DNA from: Gymnopilus junonius
Taxonomy: Eukaryota > Basidiomycota > Agaricomycetes > Agaricales > Galerinaceae
Direction: 5' to 3'
DNA length: 64,000 nucleotides
Assembly (NCBI GenBank): GCA_015501075.1
Contig: JADNYJ010000203.1
Span: 1-64,000 of the forward strand
Shown here: piece after piece, positions 44,390-56,800 of the stretch
Layout: each line of letters opens with the position of its first letter
Position numbering within the stretch: the stretch's first letter is position 1
The notes under the pieces: generated by a model
The model's input: only the letters and a program-made list of their open reading frames with translations
The model's database searches: none
Told to the model about the DNA's origin: nothing
Position numbers and translations under genes: made by a program

Positions 44390-45903
44390 ATGATTATCCA
44401 AAGACCTTGGTCGCTTCCCAACTTGCCACAAGAAATCATCAATCTCATTGTTGACCAGGTGGCTCGCCACAGGCCTACTTCAGGGGAATTGTGGACCTTG
44501 GAGATCAGCGACGAAACAGTGAAGGCATGTTCCCTTGTCTCCCGCTCCTTCTATTCATTGTCTCGGAAACATTTGTTTTCTCAGATCTACATACACGTAG
44601 ATGCATCTGGGGGACAGAAGCGAGCGGCCAAACTCCTCAAGATCTTACAAGACGTAAAAAACAACGATCTCCTTCAGCATATTCGTTCTCTAGTTATAAC
44701 TTTGGATGCCGGCTCCTTCTACTCCAAATCTCATGGGAAAAAGGGAGCTAAGAACCTGACGTTGGTCAAAACCAAGTTGGCTGCACGCAACGCCCTTTTG
44801 AGAACACGCTTGGCAGAGAACCACCTCGCAAAATTACTGCATTTCTTCAGCCGGGTACCTCTCGAGGCCTTTTGCTTCATTGATATCAACGGTTACGATT
44901 GGACGGCGAATCTTGAAGACCTCAACGCAGCAATTCTACGCATCTGCTTCGAGAACAGTTCTGTCAAGTCACTGCACCTGGAGAATATATCGCAAGTACC
45001 GGACTCCTTACTTGTGTCAGCATTCAGCTCCATCCATCTTCAAGACTTGAAACTTTGCAACATCTATATTCCTTATCACTTTCACGTCCCATCAACATAT
45101 CCTACCATTTCCTGGCGCCCTTTCGACAACATCGAAAAACTGGAGCTGACGGGTTTGCCCTATATGCGCCTGCTCGGTATCATGCAAAACTCTTTTCCTC
45201 TCCTAGCTATGGCCGATCCTGGAATCTTTTCCCGTCTGCGGACCCTTATAGTGTCCGTCCCTGATCAGGTTGCAGACGTGTTGTCCCTTGGCGATTTTAT
45301 GCGGCATACCACATCATATGTGGAAACCCTTGTGGTGCAGTACTATCAAGGAAGATGTAGGTTTTGTGAATTATTCACTATCTATAATGTTCGCTGACAT
45401 TTTTGGATTGACAGTAGAGCATCTTGTTTTCAAGCAACCAGGCACCATTTGTTTATCTTGGTTCACCAATTGAAGACCCCAAATTCAGCTTGACATGTTA
45501 CGGAACCGGATTCTATTTCAAAAGAAAGCTGGAATCTCTGTCAACATTTTTTGCTTCTAAATCTTCTCATGTATCGTTCACCTCGATTGAAATCGAGGTT
45601 ACAGCCAGGAAGGAAATTTCGACTGGCGTAAACCCCAGGTTCAGCAGACGCTGGAGCCCAGTGAAGGATGGAAAGCACTGGACGTAGCCCTGGTCATACC
45701 GGTATATGTCAATTTGAGAACGTGTTTTCAACGTCAAGTTATTTTACTTCGACATCAGTTTGCCTGCCGTCCAATCGCAGCTGGAAGACCCAATAGAGGC
45801 CCACGCTCTTTTACCTCAGCTGGCGAGCACTGGATCGGTCGAAGTGCAAGTAAATCTGGAGTCCATTTTCAGCCCGAAAGTGTCAATGGAGGAATATATG
45901 TGA
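44390..45903 (+). pseudogene. F-box protein, decayed paralogue
   Basis: Paralogue of the gene at 38036. The ATG at 44390 gives MIIQRPWSLPNLPQEIINLI, then ACSLVSRSFYSLSRKHLF (F-box) and a leucine-rich body open to about 45357. An intron (about 45358-45416) matches the position in the intact copy. After it the family sequence continues but changes frame at least three times: near 45445 (into YLGSPIEDPKF), near 45635 (into QQTLEPSEGWKALDVAL) and near 45725 (into NVKLFYFDISLPAVQ). It ends in KVSMEEYM at 45903. An upstream in-frame ATG at 44282 would add an unconserved leader. The N-terminal 320 residues could still be made as a truncated protein. Confidence 0.75.
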
Positions 45904-46115
45904 GTTCTATGGGCTTCATATCTAAAGTTTTGCCATAACATCTTTCAACAGAAAAGCCTGCCAGAACATCTGAGCCAGCGAGCGATTCACGGCATGGATT
46001 GCAATATAGGTATACCCTGAATAAAACAAATGACAAAAGCAGTTAAAGCGAAGCCAACTTTTCCAAAAGCACATTCTTCCCCTTGACCTCACTGCCTTCA
46101 ATCTGCTTTTGGACG
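45820..46115. repeat. direct duplication, copy B (native F-box/PUF6 junction)
   Basis: Counterpart of 40798-41090. Here both genes overlapped by the repeat are continuous: the F-box tail stops at 45901-45903 and PUF6 ends convergently at 46043. This copy is therefore taken as the source and the 40.8-kb one as derived. Confidence 0.85.
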
Positions 46116-48480
46116 TCCTTCCCAAACCACTCCTTAAGCGTCCGTCTTCCGTCTTTTTCTTCCCCTCTCACAAGAGCCCCACAAAGCTCGGCAACAACAA
46201 AGGCCCCATTCCCCAGACCCATTGTTACTGTTGGCTCCTTACCGACGACCTTGAGGAATGATAGGGCAAATGCAGTAGAGTCCCACGAGGAGGTGGGAAC
46301 ACGTTCGATGGTGGAGCTTGTGTGGTTGTAGTGACCGCCTTGGAGGAGGGTTTTGTACACCCTTGATGTTGGGGGTAGGTCGATGGGATGCGGGTCAGTG
46401 ATTTTTGGAGAGGCAAGGGTCTTGAGGAGGGTCTCAGTGGCTTTTGATTTGTCTGTATAAATAATAGTGTCATGAATAAGCGTCAAGATAATATCTAACC
46501 AGTATAAGAAAATTACGAACCTCCGTCAGCGTATAGCATGATTTCAGCAACGATTAAGCACCCAGCAGGCTCTCGAACGAGGTCTTCGCCTGATTGTTCC
46601 ACCCATCGAATAAGGTCCTCGCTGGCGAACTTCCTCACCTCCTCCTCTCTGCTGCCTGCGTCCTTTTTACTTGTCCGCGACCGAATTTCATCAGTCTCGG
46701 CCAGCCAAGCGATTTGGGCAGGGGTAAAGTGCCTTCGACAACGAGGCAGAAGGAGGTACAGGAGGCTCCGCCGACCTTGGGGCGTTGAGTAGAGCTTTTG
46801 AGCGGAGGTGGATATAGGGGCAATGAGGCTCTTGGACATGAGTTTGGTGTCACTGTTTGTGTAAGTAAGTATTTGGAAGGAGTGATAAAGGAAAAAGAAA
46901 AAAAGTACTCAATAACGTCTAGAGCGGTGAAGAGCACTAGTTGAGCTTCATCATCAAGGCACATGCGCTCAATATGAGGTTTCAGAACTTTCAAAATCTG
47001 CTTTCGGTCCTATAAATGAAGTAATAACGTCAGTATTCAAATCATAACGATTGTAAGCTGAATCACACACTTTTGCTGTGCCTTGAGCAATGAACTGGCG
47101 GACTACTCGACTACCGTCTTTCGTGTGGACCAATTCAGCAAGAACATCTTGACAGCTGTATGATGCATCGTAATTACTTTAATAAAGAGGAAGAGGAAGA
47201 ATGGGCCTTACGCATCAAAGATCTCTCGTCGCATCTTTTCTTGGTCGGCCTCTTCAGGCATGGCATTGATGGCGGTGAGGTACTCCCAGAGAGCACGATG
47301 GACTATAGAATGAGTAACTGCGCCCTTGTCTGAATTGTTGAAACTAAAAATCCATGTCAACAATATGCTTGTTAAGTAAAGCATGGCAAGCAGGAAAACA
47401 ACCCACATCGTCGTTAAATTTTCTTTTACGGCACCCATAATCCTCCTCCGCCGTTCACTATCAGCACCTTCCAGAATGCCCGTCAGACCCTTCTTCGCCC
47501 TCTCCTTCTCTTCCTCCGTCCCACTGGTTAAAGTGAACATGGAAGCTTCCTTGCCGTAAAATTCTCGAAGAAGTATTGATCGCTCGTACGCATTGGCGTA
47601 TAGCTCAAAGGAATCTGCAAGAACGGAGGAAGACTCCCGATGTAGTAACATACGGAGTACGTGGGATTGGAATTCGAGCAGGATTGAGGTTCGGTGGGTT
47701 GGACATAATTTGATTAGCTTAGTTACGAGGAACTGAGGAAAGCAGAAATAAAATCATCAGAAAGCTTTTCAATTTAAAAAGCCAGAAAATAAGCATACCT
47801 TGGAATACTTATTCTGCGCTAATTCTCTATACCGCCCTTTCAACTCCCCTGCAATTTCATCCCTCTCTTTCTGCCCTCCGTATTTGACAGCCGTCTGCAC
47901 AATTCTGCTAGCATCATGCTTAAACACGATATCGCTCACTTTGCCTCTGATGACATCCATGAGCTCCTTGACGTGTTTCTGTCTTTCAGAAGTGGGAATA
48001 TTTTTTTGTCGGGCGAGTGACCAGACTTTTTTAGCAGAGACGAGGAGAGTGGAGTTGGGCTTTGAGGCGCGGCGTTGTTCTTGGAGAACTTTTTGAGCCT
48101 TGTGAGATTCTCGTGCGGCTGTTGATTCCAAAATTTATGTTAAATTTTATTTACTTCAAGGAAGAAAAAGTGAAAGGCATACCATTTGAATCTTTCACCC
48201 TCATTTCTGGCTTTTCATCTATTTCCATCTCCTGTGTTCCATTTTCCTTTTCATCTCCTTCAAGCTCATCCACCTCATTAACAGTGTCCTCTTCATCGAC
48301 CCATCCATCTTCGGACCCGCCGTCTGAATCTGATTCTGAGTCTTTGGGAGCTATGGGTTGAGTGATGGGTCTACTCCGCTTTTTATCGTGTTTTGCGCTT
48401 TCCAAATGAGCTTTCTTGGCTTTTGGCCCGGTTTGGGAAGGTGCGGGGCGTTTTTTTGTGGGTTTCTGGGCCGCAGTCAT
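46043..48480 (-). CDS. PUF6: Pumilio-family RNA-binding protein PUF6
   Basis: PUF6 (human PUM3/KIAA0020) is a nucleolar Puf-A protein of 60S ribosome biogenesis; the yeast protein also represses ASH1 mRNA. The N-terminus is Lys-rich, then an acidic stretch (DSESDSDGGSEDGWVDEED), as expected for a nucleolar protein. Degenerate PUF repeats follow (FKHDASRIVQTAVKYG, TKDGSRVVRQFIAQG), and a CPL-type C-terminal domain (LYSTPQGRRSLLYLLLPR, then GNGAFVVAELCGAL). About eight exons on minus splice with GT-AG sites; the ATG is at 48478-48480 and the stop at 46043-46045. The whole gene reads without a frame break even though it lies beside decayed genes. Its last 25 codons are duplicated at 41 kb. Confidence 0.93.
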
Positions 48481-48914
48481 TTTTGCAGCTTTTAGAGCAA
48501 TTCTGAAAGACTGCAGAAAGTTGGAGGGAGGTTTTCTTTCGGGTCACATGTGACGACGATCATTACTCTACAATTTACATGAGTGACACTCTGGCTACCA
48601 CCACGTTCACTCAGAATCAATTCAGATTCTCATGCTAATCAAGGTTACCTTGCAAAAGTGAGAAAGGAATATTATATTCGTTATCTTAACTAAATATGTA
48701 GCAATTTGAATAAAAAGGACGAGCCGCACATGCTCAGCTGGCAGCCAGTTCAGGCAAAGTTTATATTAAGCTTTGCCAGTGACAGTATGAGCGCCCCGCT
48801 GAAATCCTGGGATTCTCATGTCATTGGCGCCGAACTTGTTCATTACGACCAATGTCTGCTGGACGTTTCCCCTGGTTTCGTCGGCTCGTACATGGGCCCT
48901 TCAAGAAACGAACC
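48481..48914. promoter_or_regulatory. divergent promoter region of PUF6 and the STAND-like gene
   Basis: The 434 bases lie between two divergent starts. An open frame at 48706-48924 (containing SMSAPLKSWDSHVIG) has somewhat coding-like wording, but no link to a longer product. Confidence 0.4.
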
Positions 48915-51455
48915 ATGGGCGTAAAATCCGATAAAGTGAGCATTGTTATCCTCATGCAGTACGAAATTGAAAGTTGCTGACAACAGGCTTCCAGGAGGTG
49001 CCCAACAATGACCCAGCGATCGTCTCAGAAAGAGATAAGTCCACATCTGCTCAGGTGGGAATTACGGTCGCGGAGGACAACGTGGTGAGGGTTGACGCAG
49101 GTCTTTCGAAATGCCTGCCTAATAATGCTTATTTACCTTCAGGGAGAGTCCAAGGATAATCGGGCGATTGTTCCAACAACAACGAAATATATCACAGCCA
49201 GCGGGAAACAGGTCCTGACGATATTGGAATCTGCAGCTGGTGTAATACCAGTCCCAGTGCTGCGAGATGCAATTAGAGTATCACTGAAGATCATTGAACT
49301 TTGCGGGGTTCGCTGGATTCTGTTTTTGAAGACCGCGAAACGATTGATGGAAAGACGTTTAATAGGAAGCGTCAGCGGCTGAGGAAAGGGTCAAAGAGCT
49401 GCAGGATAGGGTTGGTCATCTCATGATTGTTATCTTGACCCACGTAACGGACAGAAACGAGGAAGGCGACAAAGAGGTGGTTGTGAAGGCTGTGAAGGGT
49501 ATAGAGGAAGACATCAAAGATTTGCTCAAGTAATGTTGCCTTGAAAGTTTTCCCGGATAGATGCTGATGGTTTGCTATCCCAGTACCCTTGGGACGATCA
49601 ACAAAGATCTGTCAGAAATCAAAGCTCAGAATCGATGGATGTTAACCTTCTACAAAGATCTGAATATGAATATACTCGATGATTGTATAGATCGGCTCGC
49701 GGCTGCGCTTGAGAAATTCAAGGCATGTTTCGAGATACATAAAGTTCGCGCCATGCAGCTGATATTGGTCATTTACTAGCTCGCCAACGACCTCCGCGAG
49801 CTTGCCTTCGTATGTTCCATGAAATCAATCCTAGTTCGAAGGAAGATCCAAACGTGGGTCGCCTACTGCATACATTGGGATACATGCCTTTCGCGGTTAC
49901 CCTGATGGCGAGTTTGGGAAAGGAAGGTCAATCAACAGCCGAGGACCTACTGGAGGAATGGCGCAAGTCTGGGCCAGATATAATCTCTGACGACCCCGAG
50001 AAGAATATGAACCGGTCCATAAGTCTTTCTGTTGAGAGTCCTCTGGTCAAGGACAACAAAAACACTGTTCATCTTCTCCACATCCTGTGGTCACTGCCAG
50101 CAGGAACGACGAAAGAGAATCTTCGATGGTGGGCCCCTACAGTGACGATTTCGTCTGCTATCGCTGCACTATCAAAGGCAGCGTTACTGCTTGAGCATAA
50201 GCAGCAATATTCTGACTCTCCAATCCTCTTCGTGGTCCCTGTCGTCCAGTCATATATGCAGCAGCACGGCCGAATTGCAGACGAGACCCGGAAGCAGATA
50301 CGTGCATCATGCTGTCGATATGTTTCAGAACACGCATGCCGCTTCGACGAGCCCGGGTTTCATGAGCATTCGAAAGCTCTTGCGGCCGAAGATTCTAACA
50401 TTCAATCCATCCTTTTCGATTTCTCTATAGCGCAGGAAGCCTATTTACCGGACAGCACTCTGGAAGTTATGATAGCCTTCTGCTGGTACCGCTGCGACAC
50501 AAAGCCTAGTCCTGAGCTTGCAGAACGGGCGCTGGCAGCAGCTGAAGCTCATGAGGTTGAAAAATATAAGGCCTTAGCGGAATGGTGTTTAGGCAGGACT
50601 TACCACCATGTTAATAACGAACCTTTGGCCTTCGAACATTTGCAGAAAGCTTACAAGCTATTTTGCTCTTCCGATGACCTCGAGTGGCAGAAATCAGGGG
50701 GGAGATGCGGAGTCGACCTCGTTGATATTGCTGTGCTTGTCTGCGGAGGGACAAAGTATGTAGTTGACTTGGCATATTCTGTCGAAGCAAAATGCGCCAC
50801 CCTTTCAGATAATTTGATACATGGCAGGAGTCTGTCATGTGTCGGCTGGGCTCTACTAGGGACTCCACAGCACCAGAAGGCCCTGGAGTACTTGGACCGT
50901 GCTAGGGCCATGCTGGAGATTGCTGGGAATCCCACCGATCTTGCCGAAGTGTATCAGGTCATCGGTAAGGTACATTCTCATGAATATAGGATTCCGGACG
51001 CGCTGGACGCAATGCAAAAAGCCTGGAAGCATGCTGAAAGAAGCAAAATTCCATATATCCAGGCAGATGTCTCCTTGGACTTGTGCGTGTTGCTCTTCAG
51101 TGCTGACCAAGACGCAGATGCATGGAAGTACGTCGAAATAGCACTGGCGATGGCCTCTTATGTTGGGAGTCGGCTTCAAATTGGACAAGCACTGCAGCTC
51201 ATGGGTTATGGGTACCTCCGTCGAGGTGATTATCATGACGCATATATTGCCTATGGTGCCGCTTCGGAAGCGCATCGGATTTATAGCTGGCGGAACACGC
51301 GGTGTGATGAAAATATGTCCAAAATCGAGCAAAAGCAGAGAAACCCTAAAGAGTTAATTGGTTTTGAGAGGCCGGATTTGGATCCTGACCGTTCACTTTT
51401 CTACCCCTCTGTTCCACCTTCTGCAACGGGTGATACACCTATGTCTAGTTCTTAG
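48915..51455 (+). CDS. STAND/NLR-like protein lacking its nucleotide-binding part
   Basis: Fungal STAND proteins pair an N-terminal helical domain, an NB-ARC ATPase switch and C-terminal repeats, like NLR receptors. The N-terminal part is spliced from 48915-48935, 48995-49084, 49142-49307, 49366-49529, 49584-49722 and 49780-49809. It holds the helical stretch ILESAAGVIPVPVLRDAIRV and LEKF/KLANDLRELAF. One intron (49723-49779) is GC-AG. At 49810 a donor-like GTATGT follows, but the next sequence is already the ARC2/winged-helix part (MFHEINPSSKEDPNVGRLL, then PFAVTLMASLG and HLLHILWSLPAGTTKENL), in another frame. It then runs open for 547 codons into TPR-like repeats. The P-loop and Walker B region, about 200 residues in the family, is missing. 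Either a deletion made a pseudogene or the 3' half is a separate NB-less protein starting at 49812. Confidence 0.7.
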
Positions 51456-51663
51456 TCACTCATCCCATATATTGCTGTAACCTTCATGTATTTCTGTAAT
51501 GATTAATCTTAATGCTTGGTACGGGATGGTCGGCAGTCCCAGAGAATAGCTGGAAAAAAGAATTGACTAAAATGCTGTGAACCGAGTGTCGAAAAGTCAG
51601 CACTGGTTTCGAATTTGGATTGCTCTCCTCATAAACCACATTCATAACCAACAATATATCCTC

Positions 51664-52823
51664 CTAATTACCCCGCGCAAAAATCTCAGCCAGCTCGGTG
51701 AAAGAATGCACGACATAATCTACCTCCCCGCCCTCCTTCTTGGTCTTTACACCCCCAACGGCTTTGAGAGGATCGTCGTCTTCCTTTGGTCTATGGACGT
51801 ACACGGTCTTCATACCGTTCTTAGCTGCGGCTTGGAGGTCGTAGATGTGTGCTGCGACCATGGCGCAGTTCTCTGGAGGGAGTGAGAGGTGGTGAATTGC
51901 TGATTGATAAGCTTTAGGGTTTCTAGAGAGAATAGGAAACAAACATTAGGTTAGGAAGATTGAGGTTTCAGATGATTGAAATTACACTCACGGTTTGAAC
52001 GTGTTGAAGAGTTCTGTGGAGAATACCGTATCCCATGGCAGGCCTGCGTGTTTTGCCTGAAATTGAATTTGATTGATGAGATAATGAACATTCAATGTTG
52101 AATTATACATACCATGTCAACCAAAAGGCGAACATTTCCATTCGACAGAGTAGCAATGATAGCTCGTTTCTTGAGGGCATACAAACCCTCTACTGTGTCC
52201 GGCCAGCCTGAATTTGTGTCAAACTTTGGTGAGCAAAATTTATCCAAGTCTAAAACAACGAGATCTGTACCGTTGAGACGGTGCCATGCAAGGTTCAGAT
52301 CTTGGCGCGTATTTTCATCCCACAACTTCCCAAGGTGGGTCCATTCAGGGGAGTTCAAAAGGCCCTCAAGGATCTGTTGGTAGTGAGAGATCTGTTAGAC
52401 CATTCGAAAAGGAAGAAACCTGTTTTATACCTCTCTGTGCATGACATCAACGTTGGAAGGGCCTGAACCACCTCCTGCAATACGTCGCCTTTATGAGCAT
52501 CGAGGGCCAAGATCAAAATACAAACATCAAGAGATGCGGGAGGCAAAAGATAGACGGAATAGACAGACGTGTTCGTCAGATAGCCTTGCCGCCATTGTTC
52601 TGCGAACCTTGCCCAATCGGTATCTAAAAGTGAAATGGACTGCCATTAGAAGCTAGCCAAGCTATTAAAGTAAAGGCCTTGAAAGCATGACTGCGATCAA
52701 CATACCAGGAGGTGCACCGGTCTTCTTGCCTAATGCCTCGAGTTCAGCTCCTACACTTGACCGCCAATCTACGACAGTGCCGAAGACGTCAAATAAGAGC
52801 GCCTTGATCTGACTTTGAGGCAT
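51664..52823 (-). CDS. haloacid dehalogenase type II (HAD hydrolase)
   Basis: L-2-haloacid dehalogenase-like member of the HAD superfamily, which hydrolyses 2-haloalkanoates via an aspartyl intermediate. Exon 1 (ATG at 52823) gives the nucleophile motif LLFDVFGTVVDW (first Asp). A later exon has ATLSNGN (motif II Ser). The C-terminal part has NPKAYQSAI (motif III Lys) and MVAAHIYDLQAAAKNGMKT, where an Asp sits at the motif IV position. About seven short exons splice in frame, including one that inserts NTRRIAGGGSGPSNVDVM. The stop is at 51664. No frame break. Many fungal homologues act on unknown small molecules, so dehalogenation is a family inference. Confidence 0.85.
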
Positions 52824-53835
52824 TGCTATGTTCTGCTAGTCTTGTAAGCTGTCCTGTGTTCGTCAAGGTATGATACCCTACGGATAGGGTTGATTTTTCG
52901 TTGAATAGGTTGTTCACCGGGCTCGGGCTATTCAAGGTTTCCGAGGGCGAAGTACTGACTCCTATTCGGAATCCCTTCCTACCCTCAAGGCCTCATGACC
53001 TCGCTCTAAAATTAATATCCTTTCGGCGGCTACGCCGTTGCATACCGTGTAGTGTAAAAAAGCCACAGCAGCATGGCGGTGACGACTTTTCTCTGCAAGA
53101 TTGCGTTACGCGTGAATGAAAAATCTGAATCATTTATTATGCCTGTGAATCGGATGATAAGTCAGCGTTCTGTACATGATTTACAAACATGCAAGTGAGC
53201 AGCACTCACAGACTACAAGGTAATAGTCAACGTTCGCACAATTAACATCCGTTCAGTGCCTTGGATACACCGCCACGCCAAGAGGAATGCCTGGGAAATT
53301 TCATTATCTCCGCTTAAATCATGCGTTGATCAATGCGGTGTCGTTTTCCCAAAGCATGAATTTTATTTCTACAACTCCCAAATTCTTTCAGAATTCAAAT
53401 GATACAGCGGCAGTCCAAAACACCAAGGCTCACTAGAGAAATGATTTAGCTGGTAACGCCCTTCTCACTCCAAAATCATTCAAAAAGCTGATTGACAGTG
53501 GACCATTAGGAAAAAGCATTGTCGATCTTATCACAGGCAACAGTCTGGCAGGGACCATCAAATTTCCGGTTTCTTTCCGGCGCGCTGTGCTACAGTGTCG
53601 TTACTCGTGGTCAAAGAGGGTACAAGACACCTCTCGATTTGATCCAATTTCACTATGGAGGCTGCGATCCGATGTCAATGCATGCCGACCTGTCTGTCCA
53701 GCACCGCCTTCAGCACTGACTAGTCATTAATAGTTGCGCACAGTCGCCTTGAGGCTCTCAATATTTGTGCTCGTTGTTACCCACCTTTGTATACCCCTTC
53801 ACGTTTGCCACAGGCTGAACACTCACGAAACAATT
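52824..53835. other. intergenic, divergent promoters of HAD and TPR genes
   Basis: The 1.0 kb lies between two divergent starts. No motif is found in the short open frames at 52901-53119 and 53519-53719. Confidence 0.45.
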
Positions 53836-56800
53836 ATGGCTGATTTATCCGTCACCCTTTCTTCACCGCAGGGAAGCTCTCGTCCGCCCCTTGCTTTGCC
53901 TTTGAAAGATATCGTAGAGCTAGCTCGGACGATAGATCGTTCATTAGCCAAGGTTTGTCGCGTGCTGTTTTTCGGGTTGCGATCAGGAATTGACTGCATT
54001 CATCACAGAACTTTCCAGATGCCCAGATTATAGCCGCTGAGGTCCTCGAAACTATCGAGCAGATTAAAGACTTTTGTGACCAGCATTATGTGGTTTTGGA
54101 CGACTCAATCGACACTAAGAAGATCATATTCGATATCCTAAGGTAAGTGATCATTTGCGCAAGTACGGTGCCTCGACAAGCTAACATGGTGTTGTTATAA
54201 CAGGGATATGAAAGCCACTCATGACCAAACTAATGAATTTTTGGCCGCCTCGAATCAAAGAAAGCCCAGAGGGTTTCTCAGTGCTTGGAACGATAGTAGC
54301 AAGATAGAAGCCTCTCTCTTGCAGCTGCGGGATCGCGTTAACAAATACCACACTCAAATCATGGTTAGTATCTTTTCCGCGTCTTTGAAGCCCTTTCAAT
54401 CGCTAATATCCCTGTTTTTACAGATGTTTGCCGTGATAGGAGCCGACAGCCAAATCTTGATCGCAGGTCAATCCAATTCTCGAGCACTCAATGCCCTCCA
54501 ACAACAAATGTCCTCATCATGGGTAACAAACGACCGAATAGTCGCCTTCCTCGGGTCCAACTCTGGGGCGCTATCCCGACTCCCTCCCTCAATTACGACG
54601 TACTACATCGCCGACTCGTTCATCCGCATGCAAATAGGCACTATAGACGAACAGCTAGCGCAGCTGTCCGAAGCTGGGTCATACCCTGTGGAAGAGCCCA
54701 TTGAGGCTTATTTGCTCCCATACCAACCTGTGGTTGTGAGTCATGCAACGGAAGACGGGGCTACACTGCGACAGGACGTCATAGGCAAAATCCAGGAGAT
54801 CCAAGATCTAGTCCGGAACGACTCTAGCACGCTCTCCATCCAAACAGGTGCCTGGGAGATGGTCAACCTCTGCACCGCCCTGTACTCTCTGGACATGTTT
54901 GAAGAAGCAGCCACCATGGGCCTGTGGACCGTTAGCCTCTTCCGAACCCTAGTATCCACCGATGCGGAGGTTTACTCGCCTTACCTCTCACATAGTCTTC
55001 GTCACTTGAGCTGGTTCTACACCCGAATCGAAAACTTCGACGGGGCAGAGAAAGCTATTGACGAAGCAGCTAGAATCAGCAGGAGATTACACAGGACGAG
55101 CAATGAGCTGGAAGTTCGGGCTCAGATCGTGCCCGTGTTGACAATGTCTGCCTACGTCGCCTCTTCGAAGGAAATAACGGACGGGCACTCGAGTATGCAC
55201 GGGAAAGCGTGCAGATATTCGAGCTGCTGATCGACGAGAACAAGCCTGCAAATGGACCAGCGAATCTGCAGCTCATCAGGACGGAAGAAGAGTGGGCCGA
55301 GGCACTGTGCAACTTCCCTGATCAATCGATATGTAACTACTCCCGGGCTCTTCAGCAGCTCTCGACGAGTCTGCAGGATAACGGCCGACTGGCGGAATCT
55401 GTGGAAGCGCAGATGAGGGGCACGACCATCATGGGCTTCGTCTCGCGTATTACCCTGACGGAGCTCTCGAGCCCGAATTAGCGGATATGCTCTACCGTCT
55501 CTCGCACCAAGACTTCCACGACATCATACCCCACGAAGAAGCTCTGGAATACGCTAATCAGGCAGTGGAGATCTACCGCCGACTTTCAGAGAAGAATAGT
55601 CAACGGTACGGACGGCCGTTATGCAATGCCCTCTGGGAACAAGCCAACATCCTAGGCAAACTCGAGAGATACGACGCCGCACTGAGTGTATGGAAGGAAA
55701 CAGCCGACTTGGCCAAAGAGATCATGGCCGATCAGTTATACCACGCCAACGCCCTCGAACAGGTCTCTTGGAGCTTCCGCCGACTGAAGCGGCATGACGA
55801 GGCGGCTGCTACGCGCACGGAGTCGGTCAGGGTGTACCATTCCGTGTTGAACGCGTCTTCGGTTACCGAGGCGCATGCGTACTATGATTTGGCCGTGGAC
55901 TTCCAGCTGGCGGAGCGGTTCCCGGAGGCGATTGAGGCTGCTGAGATGGCGTTGACGCAGTATCGCGCGTTGGCGTTCAGTGAACCCGGGACGTACACGA
56001 AGAATGTCGCGAAGGGATTGAACAACCTCACTGGGATCCTCGTCAGTGCCAAGGACACGGATAGGGCATTCAATGAAGGCCATGAGGCCCTCATGTTGTA
56101 CGAGAAGCTCTTTGCGGAGGGTGATGTCATCCTTGCTGATTATCTTCGCTGTTTGAGTTTGAACTCGCTCGTCTCGCTGGTGTCAGAGAACCAGGACAAG
56201 TGCTTGGAGCGTATTCTCGATGTTCTGCGGCACAGTCGCGAGTTGGTTAAACGACACCCTACTAAACCGGATGAAGACTCCGTGTTGTACAGGACTATTA
56301 GGAATCACTCGCAGATTCTCACGAATATGGGCAAGCTTGACGAAGCTTGTGTGGTTATCCAAGAGGTTATAGATGCCTATGAGAATACCCCGCCTACACA
56401 GCCCAAACCGGCTCAGCAGTATATGGAGTGCCTCATTGACATCGGGAGCTATTTTGACAACCAAGGGTACACTCAAAAGGCTCTGGGGCCCATCACGAAA
56501 GCGGTGGAAGTGGGGAAGCAATTCCCAGATAACTCCGCCATTGCCTCTTTAATCGTAGGCGGGATGCACCGTCGGGCGCAGCTCTTCCTTGAGTTGGGGC
56601 AGTTCGAGGAGGGTGTTGAGGCAAGCGAGGAAGCTGTAAAGTTTGCGCGTGAGGCGACGTTGGAGAATATCGCGGATTTCATTGGATGTCTGCAGGTTCA
56701 ATCTATGGCGTACAAGTATACCGGCAGACACGAGGAATCTATCACAGCTATCAATGAAGCTCTGGAACTCTGCCATGGTGACACGCTGAAAGAGCTAGCC

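Noticed and set aside
48706..48924. Open frame of 72 codons upstream of the STAND-like gene
   Set aside because: It looks partly coding-like but connects to no longer product; the better start for the downstream gene is the ATG at 48915 in another frame.
49723..49779. Exon extension with a stop at 49777-49779 in the STAND-like gene
   Set aside because: The stretch is better explained as a GC-AG intron, since its removal restores the family sequence KLANDLRELAF.
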